Position numbers and translations under genes: made by a program | Notes under the pieces: generated by a model | The model's database searches: none | What the model was told of the DNA's origin: nothing | What the model saw: only the letters and a program-made list of their open reading frames with translations | DNA from: Parapristionchus giblindavisi | Lineage: Eukaryota; Nematoda; Chromadorea; Rhabditida; Diplogasteridae | Assembly (NCBI GenBank): GCA_943737045.1 | Contig: CALSFV010000223.1 | Coordinates: 868,001-932,000, forward strand | Length of the DNA: 64,000 nt | Reading direction: 5' to 3' | Part shown: one piece after another, positions 35,977 to 47,497 of the stretch | Numbering within the stretch: the stretch's first letter is position 1 | Layout: each line of letters begins with the position of its first letter

Positions 35977-36216
35977 GGTCCACGAAGAAGTCTCACCTCT
36001 CGAAGATGCAGCTTCGTTCCACTGCCTGTACTTGGCCTGGTCCGCATTCGATCTGACCCTCTTTTCTTCTTCACGTTCGCGCTGTATATCCCAAGTGATT
36101 TGCATCATCATTTGTTGTAGAATTACTTGCGATTTCATGCAGTAAAGTGGATTGATATAATCTTTCTTTACACTTGCTTCAAACAATGTGCATCTTATTG
36201 TTAGCGTATTAAACAC
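35959..36216 (-). CDS. Possible antisense exon overlapping the 3' end of the modular gene
   Basis: The minus strand is open for 85 codons and the last 50 have protein-like composition (segments QREREEEKRVRSNADQ and KYRQWNEAASSRG), with a GTGAGA donor near 35990. The plus strand across the same bases is also open past the TGA at 35974 in another frame. I could not link it to further exons. It may belong to a convergent gene or be a chance ORF. Confidence 0.3.
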   Translation of the reverse strand: MFNTLTIRCTLFEASVKKDYINPLYCMKSQVILQQMMMQITWDIQREREEEKRVRSNADQAKYRQWNEAASSRGETSSWTSFALF

Positions 36217-39200
36217 ACATCCCCAACATAATCTTAAGGTCGTTCTAGCCAGACTTTCTCGCTTTCTTTGTCCGCAAGAGAGTGTTTTTCTGAAAAGTGA
36301 GATTTACACGGGGCTTGCTTTCAACGCCAAATCTGCTTCGAAGATTTGGTTTGGCATTTAGTTAAATGATCTGCCGCAAGACTTTATGTGCCTTGAATAA
36401 CGGGATTCATTTTCAACCTCTCAATGATCTCTTCGACGCGCAATGCTTTTTTTTCATTTTACAGAGAAATAGTGCGCGCAATTAAGCGGCCATTGAGAGA
36501 GGTAACGATCAATTTACCCTGTACCTTTTATTTCGAAAAAATATACGCCAAGTTATCAAAGCGCGCTGTATATAGAGCCACATAAATTCTAAAGTGCCCC
36601 CGAGCCAAGTTGAAACTCTCCTCTCTGGTCTTTCTTTGTCAACGAAAGAGTATTGCCATAACGGAGATTAAACTAAGTGTGTCTCTTCAACGTCATAATG
36701 AACTCAATCATCCTCGACGATATGAAAAACTAGCCAAAAAGATAAAAATTGTCCTGTGAATAAGCTCAATCTATGCGATTCGATCATGTTTCCGTTCAAG
36801 AAAATAGTCATTTTAATCATCATTGGGATCCCTAAATCGTGGCAACCGAACGATTGTGACTTCACATGCAGAGATTAAATTTGCCCGAGTGACGTTAGTT
36901 GGCGAGCGGTTTGCGTGTATTAATAATATTTTATCATTTCTTACAGAGAGGTTACTTATGGTGGGATAAAATAGAGAAATTTGAGCGTGAAATAAAATAT
37001 GAAGAAATGTAGTATGCACTGCAATTACTTGATCACAGCGACATTTTTCGTACGAAAGAACAAAACATAATGGCAAATGCCATCCTGTATATAGGTAAAT
37101 CGATGTTTTTGGGCTAGCATTTACCCGAATGTGGGAAATCCTGTATACAAGTAGCGTAAGTTGGCAAATCTATTACCCATATCTGGGCAATCGATTGAAA
37201 TTGCTGATGGGTTGAACACCCGAAACGCGTCTGACCGATAAACTAATATGATCCAACTCTTCGTTTACCTATGACATATCCAAGTACAATACTAACATAA
37301 TATTTGGGCAAGTTTGCTCGCTGTGCATTGCTTGGCAAACGACAGGCTACAGGGTCATGAATGTCCATCTGACTTTCATGAATGACGTTCATGTCCTTCT
37401 GACTGCACTGGTATTTCCAAACTAGCAGTCTACCTAAATTACTTCACTGACTAGAAGTTCCCAATTGTCTACAGTCAAAGAACATTTGACAAAATGCATT
37501 ACCACTCTCAGTAAGTTCAGTATTACCACTTGCAGTAAACTAACGTCTAATTGTAAATAGAAGCACTTGCAAGTCTACTGCAAGTGGGAATCATACATTT
37601 TCATACCCTCACAGTGTGAGGATTGACCCACTATATACGGCTCATTTTCATAGTCGACCCACTATATAAAGCTAATTTTTTATATGAAAGGTTACAATTT
37701 AAGCGAAAAATAACGATTTTTCTAAATCTGCCCACTATATTTCGAAAATCGTCCCACTATATAAAACAATTCGGTGAGGGTGCCGAAAATGCATGGTGGG
37801 AATGATAAGTATACTGCGCATGAACGTCGGCAAGCCGTTCATCACGCCGCCGTCGCAACCATAGGGAGAGGATTTTTTTGGTAAACGCCACCGCCGAATG
37901 GGTAAGGGTATCGAAACCCTTGCCCGTAAGGGTTATGTACAGCGCAGCATGCCAACTAGGGTTTTAAACCCTTGCATTTAAGGGTTTTTTTTTCTCTGAG
38001 TGTACGTGGTTGGTGCTCCCTACCACAAATTTTAGGTACACATGGTCTCTTTCAGTGCTGTAACGAAGAAAAATTATTCTCAAAATTTTCAACGATGAAA
38101 TCCTGATTCTGTTGTGACTTCACTCTTGCCGGTAAACGATGTGTGTGTGGCCAGTGTTTATGGACTCTGGTATTTTCAAACTGGTAGTTTACTTATATTT
38201 CCCACTAGCCGTAGACTTGTAAGTCTACGGCTAGTTAAACGTGTAAGTTTACTAGAAGTGGTGTATAATACGATAATGCATTTCGTCAAATGTTCTTTCA
38301 CTAGTAGTAAACTAACAGTAAACTGCTGGTCTGTGACGTCACGCAAGTAAACTACTAGTTTGGAAATACCAGAGGACTTGCCCTCTGCATAGGTACGTTG
38401 CCAAGAATTTTGTCGACAAATGTGACGTGGGATGAGCGGCGGCAACGATTGCAACTTCACATTTGTCAGTCAACGGTTGGCCACCGTTCATGATGTAAAA
38501 CTAGCGGAACGAATAAATCCGATTGCATGATACCCCTTCGAAAATATCTCTCCGATCTATGTGTTTAGACTCATTTTCTATGGACTTTCAAAAAAATGAT
38601 AATTTACTGATCTGTTTGCTTTGCGGTTATCAAAGGACAGTTTAGAAATCTTAGAAAAAAAGTTTAGAAATCAGCGACCGACTCTACTTTTGCGCATTAA
38701 CTCCACAATCTACGTGTTATCGCCGTGTTGTGGCATATTAAACCATGCAGTAAATCTGTTTTCTTTGCTGTTTTAAAATTTATTAGAGTTGTTATGCACG
38801 ACGGACTTTTAAAAATCTGATAAATTTCATCTTTGTCTTCACGGAATCGTATTTATACACTTTTTTATATTATTATACACACGTATTTGGTGAACCGCAT
38901 ACAATATAATTTATGAAGCAGTCACGTAGACAAAAATATTTATTTTAAATAAAAATACAATAGGTTTTTTTTCATGTACCGGTCGTGCCTCGGTGGATTC
39001 AAATTATGAAAAAAAGTCTAAAAAATGTAATCGGAATCTCTCAGTGCACATGAATGTCTTGCACTAATGTTCTCAGACTTTTTTTCAAAGCGTATAATAC
39101 AGTCAAAAGAGTACAAAAATTTAAAAATCTATTTTTTTTCAAGATTCTCCCGTAACTGCCACTGTACCCAAAACATTCACCGATATCGCTACCTTAGCGA

Positions 39201-40514
39201 TGGACATCCATCAACCCCTTTATGCCGTTCTTTTTCCTCTTGCCTATGATGTGATGGAATAAAGAATAATAATATAGCGAGTATGGGATATGCTAATCTG
39301 TTGCGATTTCTTGTCTAATATAAATTATGTATTTATCGACACGCTCAGCATGAAACAATACAATAATATAAAGTAAGAATAAATAGATCACAAAAATACC
39401 CTCGACATGAATAGATATTGAAAGAAAATCGAGTTATTATTTAGTACTTGGAATATTCACGAATCATCAATTGTAACTCGCCAATCCCTGCACTTTTTTG
39501 GTAATAGTATCGAAACTGTGATATCACAGTGTTTTCTTCTTTCTTCCTTTATATTCCATATCTATATAATACACAGAATACTGTCAAGAAATGGCAAATT
39601 AATATTATTATCGATTCTACACCTAGAAACTATCCTATTTTTTTGGATGCCAAGGTTCTGAGTTTTTTTTCAGAAATTGTCCTTTTATTCATTCCGTCAA
39701 GCGCTCATTTGATTCACGATTTTCTGTAGTCCTATTAATAATAATTATAAAAATAATAATAATATATATTAATTGTCACGTCCGTATTTATAACACCAAT
39801 GTTTTCACCTTTCTGCGCTTTGACGCTAATATGCCATAAACTTTCCACTAAAATCAAAATACAAAAATCATACAGTCGAAAAATATTGGAAAATGTGCTC
39901 TCAAAATTAGTTACCGCTACAGGAAAAAAAAACCTCTTTTTTTGTACAACAATAATGCTGCGACAATTGCTTCCACAATTCTTGTTTTCCAACACAGCCA
40001 TATGCATTGTGGGTGACCAGCAGTGTGTCTTGTGATCGTGACGTTAGCCCCGAGCTTTTGCCAAACGCCTCCACCTACAATTGTGAAGTGGCTTTTTTTT
40101 TTTTTTTTTTTTTTTTTCGATAAACGTGACGTCACAATTGAAGAAAAAAATCAAGGGGAAAGATCTTTGGGACAAAAGCTCCGCCTACTGTTCTAATTAC
40201 AGAGTGTTTTAGCATTGCCATGGGTCTACCCCGTGCGATTCTTTTCGTTTTGTGAAAGTTATTCTAGATTGCGAAGATTCCGATAGTTGGGTCCCCCGTA
40301 TAGACCGCTCACAGGAGGGAGATCATGTCAGAATGATCTCCCCTCATTATCCTTGCATCGTCATTCCCCATGACCCATCCCCCTATATAAACCCCTCCTA
40401 TCATGATAAAGTTAGTCTCGAGTGAGCTTGTCGTCTAGTCTTCCGTGTTACACTTCAACTCCGATTATAATGCTACTAATACTATTTATTCAGGCCTACG
40501 CATCTTATCACATT
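35977..40514. other. Gene-free repeat region between modular gene and chemoreceptor
   Basis: Apart from the antisense ORF at the left edge, no exon chain was found. Contents: family S fragment (36375-36412), family B (36410-36515), family A (36600-36690), family F (36880-37190), decayed family E (37410-37600), family D (38163-38373), and a (T)n run at 40090-40118. The last 500 bp upstream of the receptor is likely its promoter; no site is recognisable. Confidence 0.5.
38163..38373. repeat. Foldback MITE family D
   Basis: Arms CTCTGGTATTTTCAAACTGG and CTAGTTTGGAAATACCAGAG, with inner TAGCCGTAGACTTGTAAGTC. Complete copy in the spacer upstream of the chemoreceptor gene. Confidence 0.7.
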
Positions 40515-41562
40515 ATGGCTGTGCTAGAAATATCCGTAATTATCTTTCACGCGCTTTATGGTACGTGTAAATTTATAACTGTTTGCTTGTGCTTGTGTTT
40601 GCTTGCAACCCCCGTGCTAATTTGAAAATCTTCGTTCTGAAACGCTTCCTCGAAGACTAAGAAAGCGAGAGAGCACTGCCTTCAAATTACGTAGCTCGAG
40701 GAGCGAAGGGCACGTTTCAAATGTTAACTTATTGTTTCTATTATATGTATTTTTTGAGGATATATCATAAGATATTATGAGCGGACATAAAAAAAATAAA
40801 AATTGGGAATCCTAAAATAGTATATTCAGTTATATTTTATTGTTATTATTATTCAGGTATCACATCAATCCTTTCCAACTCCATTCTCCTCTACTGCATG
40901 TTTCGCTATACTCCGCTATCGTTTCGCAACTTTGGCTTTCTTATGAAAGCCCATGTGATCTTTGATCTATATTCGGTCATCGGAAGCGTATTCTCTATGG
41001 AAAGGTGTTTTTAGCATTTTTTATTTAGCATTTATTCATTTTGTTTTATTAGTTTTTTTTAGTTTTTTTTTTTCCATTTTTGACATTTTATCAAAAAATC
41101 TAATTGTAAAAGCTGTCGGCTATGACATTTTTGAGCAGTTCTGAGAACTAATTTTGCCCTTTTATTTTTCCACAAAACAGTGCGAAAGAAGTAAAATACA
41201 TCCTTATACATCTCACTCCTTCTCGTTAAATTTGAAGGATTAAATAAATGAATAAAATATGAATAACTTTCAGAGTAATCCCAATCGATTGGAACATTTT
41301 ATTGATCTCCTATGGGCCGTGTGGCTTCATATCACCATACGCCTGCTACATCTCATTTGCGGTCATGCTATCTGGCGGAGCGGTTACGGTAAGTACTCTG
41401 CGATTACGGTACGTACTCTGCGGTTACGGTACATACTCTGCGATTACGGTACGTACTCTGCGATTACGGTACGCGTACTCTGTGGCATTGTCACGGTATA
41501 CAGCACAACAACTACAATATAACGAGTGATAACCATTTCATCCAATGGTGCTATGATTAATA

Positions 41563-41650
<88 letters not shown>

Positions 41651-44600
41651 TAATAATATAATAATAATAATAATAATATGTATGCGTATTCATCAAATAA
41701 CCATGAAATGCGCGATGGTAAAATGAAAATGATAATGATATCGAATACAATGTAAGAGACATTGCAATGTAGTATTGTTGTTGTTTATCCTTATGCGCTA
41801 CGAATCCATGAAAACAATAAAACCCATGTATTCTAATTTGACATTTGACATTGAACAACTTTATCAGCTAATGGGTGTTACGTAGCTGGGTTGCCATGAA
41901 ATTTCTCCATTCCGAACGATTGTGCCTCGCAATTTGCATGAATTGAGGACCAGCAGCCTTCACGAAATCGTCCCTCCATCTCTTTTCTAATACTAATAAT
42001 AATTTATGCCGCCTGAGGCGCCACAGCAATTAAATAACATCCACGATTTGCTCATATTCTGGCAAATGGTAGTCTTAAAACCATCTATTTGCAACATATG
42101 TACATGCAAAAATTTGCTAGAATACCGGAAAATCGTTCGCAAACTATCCCTACTCGGCTACATTTAATCTCTGTGTATGCACGGCCGAAAATTTCACGAT
42201 CGGACTTTAGTATCTCGGTGTTGGAGCTAGTCAAACGAAGCCGGTATCATCGTTTCCAGTCTATATTATTGCTATTTTGTTGTTTTTCGCTGCAGCCTCG
42301 ATAAAAATGTATGCGAAATTGCTTTTGCAACCAAACTAATAAAAACATTAAGAAAAGAAGGCAAATCAATGATTTTATGACACTTTCTGTTTTTTTTCTG
42401 AATTTTCTGTTTTTTTTCTGCTTTTTTGAAAACAGAAATTTCTGTTTTCTGATTTCAGAAAAAAAAATTTTCTGTCATATCTATAAAGTTGGGTGCATGT
42501 TAAGTATACCTATGTTATGATAATGTTTATCAAAAGGGATTTGATTATTCAGTACCAAGAAATTATTGAGGCGTTTCTAATTCCTTTACTCTATAATTCT
42601 ATTGTACGAGATATAAAAAATACGTCATTAAATATTGAAATGATCTATGACTTATTTTTTCAAGCTATGTTGAGCTTTGTTCAAGATATGAAAAATATAG
42701 CTATCAATGATAAAAATACTTTGGTCAACGCACTGCACAAGCTTTCTTAGAAAACTACACTGCACTATACGGAGCTCGTAAAAATAGAGCGAGAAAATTA
42801 CCGAATGTACGTAAACACTAATTACACGAAGCTTAAACAGCAAAAATTCTTGCACAGGTGCTAGTTAACCCGAAAAGTAAAATATTTAATATACTAGAAA
42901 GATGTTGTCATTTTCCTCTTGTAATACTCTCAAGCAGAAAAATAAAGTGAAATAGGGATGCCAGATCGGATAGTTTCAAATTTTCTTGGGGTTTCATTTT
43001 CAGTGACGTAATATCTCGAAAATATTTTGAAATTTGGATGAAATTTAGTGGAGGCGAATAATTAAAACCATGCTGTCTCGTTTTTTTGTTTACGCGAGAG
43101 CGTTATCAGAGCTGAAAGTAAAAATAGGGATGTGCTTTCATTTGCTAGCAATTAATGTTTCGGACATTTTGCAGTTATACATCATATTCGTGTCGTTTCT
43201 CGCTCGTCTACAAATCATCAGCTGCGGCCATCTGACGATGAGAAGAATTCTGCTACAACTGGTGTTCATCGCTTTTCCCGCACCGACAACACTCTTTGTA
43301 AGGCAACGTTAAATTTGCCTTTCGTGCCCTCGCCGTAGTAGCCTCCTACGCCGCGGATGTTGCGGCGTACCACAGCGTTCTCATGACTTTCAAAGCAAGA
43401 ACGACCGCTCAACATACAAACTCTCTCGAATACAATGGTCTCTCCTTTGTCTTGCTTTCGAAGAAAAATGACTTGGACCAGAATACTGTGGTACGCACGT
43501 AAAGCAAATGCAACGATCATAACGCAAACGCTCTGTTCGAAAGTTACGGAAACAGGAAAAAAAGTACTCGTATTGTTTTGTGCACTCTCTCGCCTTTTTT
43601 CTCTTCGTTATTTTGAAAAAGTATTCAGTGGCATCAATAATTTCAGAGAAAATTGTTTTTGTATTCAGTGGGATTATTTCTACCCGGCCATTTTTCGCAG
43701 AACTTCATGGTCGCTTTCTCTAACTGACAATGAGCGTTGTTTATCGGTTTATTACTCTGTTTGTGTTCTCAGACATGTGTAAATGTACAAATCACGCACA
43801 ACATTCAAGCTAAAGTTGTGCAAGAATGCGTGGATGTCGTTGCCTTGCAAATTGTATTAGAGGAGATTGTTAATTGGCCAGGAATCGTGATAATTCAAGG
43901 CAATATCTATAATAATAAAAATTAAGTAGACAATAAATATATGTATCTAAAACCCCCTACTTAGAGAGCCATAGACTATTTTACATAGAACCATTGAATC
44001 TATCTTAATATAGTCCGTATAAAATGTACTTGCATAATCGCCTTGCTAATGGCTGGTAAAACGCAGAAGTGTTACCGATCAACCCCCATTTCCCCCACCC
44101 TTCCCTCCTCGCACTCTCTCTGATCTACGTGCTATCTCGCCTGTACTCTCTCTCTCAAAACATAGAAATTCATTGCGGCAGTGGTCGGCTACTCTCGTAC
44201 CAAATAAACAAGTGTAGTTTATACGGTCAATATTACTGATTTCAGTTCGTCTTGTAAGATAATCATATCGTCGACAAAATATTTGTTCCATTCATATTTC
44301 GCCGTTATGTAAACATCCTGAAATTGCTAATTTGTTTTTTAACACCTGCATGTCTGCACTCAGTGTGCACACATCAAGCATCTGCTACAAATGCATAGCT
44401 TTGATAGCACCACTATATGTATTAGAGGCACACCCATGCTAATTCTCTCCGCTCTGACAACATTCTCTCGCTTCCTTTGTCCACGAGAGAGTATTGCCAG
44501 AGCGGCGAGCAAAACTAGCTCGGTGTGTGCTTTTAAAGGAGGAGTAGCTCGAAGAATATGTTCTTCTTTCAGATTTCCTTTGCCCTCTCAAAGATAGGAG

Positions 44601-47086
44601 ATGATGAGGCGCGATCGATAATGCGAGCGAAACTTCCGCAATATGACAATTCGGAGTTCACTGTGACCGGTATTGGCCGTATAAAGCGTTTCATAATGTG
44701 TTTCTATGTGTATAGTGAGCGAGACAGCACAAGTTAGATAGTACGTAGATCAGAGAGAGTGAGGAAGGAAGGGAGGAAAAAGTGGTGAGTTGATCGGTAG
44801 TTCGTATAGCAGCCAGTAGCAAGGGAATTAGACAAGCACATTTTACTATAAATTTGTTATTTTGAAGGAATATCCCGTGCTAATTTCATTCTAAACTGTG
44901 GCAATGCTCTCTGGTAGACAACAACCGCGAGAGAGCATTGTCAGAGCAGTTTCGAATTAGCTTGGGTTTGTTTTTAGCGAAGAAACTACACAACCAATTA
45001 GACGCATAAAAAGGAAAATATTAGGAATGTTTGAAACTCAACTGACTCTCTTGCCTTTCGATCATATTCTTTTCCCTGCGAGAGAGATTTACCTGCGAGG
45101 AGAGTATAATAATGTGGAGTATAAATTCTAACTATAACGATATTTGGGGCAATGCCGCACCTCAGGTACAAACGACATTCGCGGCATCAGTATGGTGACA
45201 TTTCTGACCATCCTCTGCGTGCTCATCACGCCGTTGTATATCGCGATTTTAATCACTCGGTAATTACAATATTGACCGTATAAAAAACACTTGTTCATTT
45301 AGTACGAGAGTAGCCAACCACTGCCACAATGAATTTCTATGTTTAGAGAGAGCGCACCGGTGAGAGAGTAGGTAGATCAGAGAGAGAGCGAGGAAGGAAA
45401 GGAGGAAAGAGTGGGGAGTTAATCGATAGTTTTTCCTCTGTTTAGCAGAAGTAGCAATGCAATTATGCAAGTACATTTTATACGGACAATAAATACATTT
45501 TTTGCGTAAATACAATTACTTTGTCCCTTATTTTTCATGATCATGGCTCCAATGAAAATCATATCAAAAGTTCGAGAACTACGCTACCCGAAATATAGTT
45601 TAAATAATCCGTGCATAATTTCATTTTACAGTTCACGAATTTTGCACAAAGTCAATCGGGCTTCATCTCGGCTCAGCTCCCGTACGCTCAAGCAGCACCG
45701 GCAGTTTGTTAGGGTACTACGCTTGATTTATTACGGTTTTTACATTGTTTACTTAAAAATTTACTAAAAAATACAAAAAAATTAAAATTTAATTGTAGAT
45801 GCTCACTCGGCAAGCGTCGATTCCCCTGATCGTCGTTATCGCCATTCTCACATTCGTCGTTGGACTTTGCGATGTTCATAGCCCTATTCTGGAGTCGGCG
45901 ACAATGATCGTGTGTTCCTTTAATTTTTCAGGCGATTTATATAATATATTATATAATTATTATGTAACGAGACACTGAAAATAACGAGTGAAGATTGGTG
46001 TGTAAACGCAAATTTATACAACTAAAGGGAAAAGGGACATCCCGAGCTAACGCTCTGACACCACCACAGCGTTCTCATGACTTCCAAAGCAAGAACGACC
46101 GCTCAACATACAAACTCTCTCAAATACAATGGTCTCTCCTTTGTCTTGCTTTGGAAGAAAAATGGCTTGGACCAGAATACTGTGCCACTCTCTCGTAAAC
46201 AAAGAACGCGAAAGAGCATTGGCAGAGCGGAGAGTTTCAAATGAGCTCGGGAAAGAGACACCCCACAGTATAATTATTTGAATTTCTGTTCTGACCAAAC
46301 TCTCTGATTCACTTTGCCTGCGAGAGAGCCTTTCGCTCACATAATTTGGGATGATCATTTAAGATTGGTGAAATGCCAGCCTTCATCAGTCCGCTCATCG
46401 TCTTTGCTCACGTGTCGACGTACAAGAGGTGAGCATTTAAAGTAACGCCCCGAGAAAATGTGAAACTCTCCGCTCTGGCCACACTCTCTCGCTGTCTTTA
46501 TCGGCGAGAGAGTATTGCCAATGCGAGGAGTAAAACTTGCTTGGGATGTGCTTTTAACAATATAAAGTTGCCCCTATTTCGCTAATATACAATGATAATA
46601 TGAATACACTGGGGACGCATAGGATACTTTACGTAACTAAAATAACTGCAGCTATACATGGACAGAGAAACGAAAAGATACGATAAAAGGATCTCAAAGA
46701 TAAAAGTCGAAACGCGAAATCAGCGAGTTTCCAAGACAAGGCTATTTTAGTCCCAGAGTTTCGGGCAATACAATTATCATTTTTCTATCATTCTTTCCTT
46801 CTTCTTTCCCATATAGTCAATCCCTGCCCAAATTTACCCTCTTTCAATATAAATTTATGTCGAGAGTGTTATGTGATCTATTCTCTTTGATTTACAAACC
46901 TGTATTGTTTCATGCTGAGCATGTCGATAAATATATATATATTTCAATTATCTTTTCAGAGCGGCCAAATCACTTTTCCTATGCCGCAATGACTGCCTCA
47001 AAATGCCACCGTTCTCCATTGAAAACGTCGACCACAGTAAATCCAGGAAATCTGAGATTAATTTTCATGTGTCCAGACACGGCTAA
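40515..47086 (+). CDS. Seven-helix chemoreceptor, Srd-like, complete, 10 exons
   Basis: Exons 40515-40560, 40857-41004, 41274-41388, 43175-43297, 44573-44669, 45166-45259, 45632-45713, 45799-45909, 46364-46428 and 46960-47086 keep phase and encode 335 aa. The start ATG precedes TM1 with a short outside segment, as in nematode chemoreceptors; in-frame ATGs lie upstream, but a TTTATTCAG before 40494 suggests they are not coding. Hallmarks: IIFHALYG in TM1, SYGPCGF and CYISF in TM3, a long loop, TM5 near 45180-45259, the TLKQHRQF inner loop, RQASIPLIVVI in TM6, PAFISPLIVF in TM7, and a basic tail ending SRHG. Srd is favoured over Str because of the GPC motif. Likely expressed in sensory cilia (family knowledge). 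Confidence 0.85.
41380..41480 (+). repeat. 20-bp tandem repeat that includes a splice donor
   Basis: Five units of about 20 bp (CGGTTACGGTAAGTACTCTG; later CGATTACGGTACGTACTCTG). The first unit contains the last codons of chemoreceptor exon 3 and its GTAAGT donor at 41389; the later units carry donor-like GTACGT. Confidence 0.85.
41560..41680. repeat. (AAT)n microsatellite
   Basis: About 35 AAT/ATA units in the third intron of the chemoreceptor gene. The open frame across it on minus (poly-Leu) is an artefact. Confidence 0.95.
42520..42750 (+). other. Open stretch in a chemoreceptor intron, unrecognised
   Basis: About 77 codons open to a TAG at 42748-42750, with a mixed composition (segments IEAFLIPLLYNSIVRDI, DLFFQAMLSFVQDM). 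It lies in the intron between exons 41274-41388 and 43175-43297. No acceptor or donor fits the receptor frame. Possibly a decayed fragment or chance. Confidence 0.2.
43371..43490. mobile_element. 120-bp MITE with 4-bp target duplication, copy 1
   Basis: Starts CACAGCGTTCTCATGACTT and ends GACCAGAATACTGTG, flanked by GTAC at 43367-43370 and 43491-43494. The same 120-bp sequence occurs at 46065-46184. It is inserted inside a family C hairpin (about 43303-43525). Confidence 0.8.
44425..44538. repeat. Hairpin MITE, family A
   Basis: Arms around TGCTAATTCTCTCCGCTCTG and CAGAGCGGCGAGCAAAACTAG with TTTGTCCACG at the tip. Ends just upstream of the acceptor of chemoreceptor exon 44573-44669. Confidence 0.65.
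44873..44978. repeat. Hairpin MITE, family A
   Basis: CCCGTGCTAATTTCATTCT with GGCAATGCTCTC and the reverse GAGAGCATTGTCAGAGC. In the chemoreceptor intron 44670-45165. Confidence 0.55.
46065..46184. mobile_element. 120-bp MITE with 4-bp target duplication, copy 2
   Basis: Same ends as the copy at 43371-43490 (CACAG...CTGTG) and same length, here flanked by CCAC at 46061-46064 and 46185-46188. It is inserted into a family A hairpin whose halves lie on both sides (about 46020-46260). Located in the intron before chemoreceptor exon 46364-46428. Confidence 0.8.
46440..46560. repeat. Hairpin MITE, family A
   Basis: Starts AAGTAACGCCCCGAGAAAAT and ends GCTTGGGATGTGCTTTTAA with a perfect inner stem around GCGAGAGAGTATTGCC. 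It begins about 10 bp after the donor of chemoreceptor exon 46364-46428. Confidence 0.65.
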
Positions 47087-47497
47087 ATTAATTGTTGATT
47101 AAATTTATTTGAGTGATACCCCGGTAATAAATGCCTCAGCTCCTTGAAACATAGATAGAGGCTTCATATTTGTTGACTGTTTTATAAACTTTTTAAAAAT
47201 TATTTGAGTTTTATGATTCGTACTATTGTATTGTTAAAATTGATCGGCAATGTGTATAAACAGACAAAATTAGTATATAAAATACTAACGCATTTAAAGT
47301 TATGATTTACATTACATCAACCAACAGCAACATACATTCACTTACTAGATTATATGATATTGGCGCTTAATAATTGTAGCAAATTGAACCATACGTCTTG
47401 CAATCAACTTTATCGTTGCCTTTGACTGAGCCAGCCAAAGCGGGAGAATTATCGATCGAAATATCAATCATCGTTGGGAAAATCGATCGATATTCGC

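Noticed and set aside
41538..41858. Minus ORF with poly-leucine and poly-tyrosine
   Set aside because: Translation of the (AAT)n microsatellite in an intron; no splice or family support.
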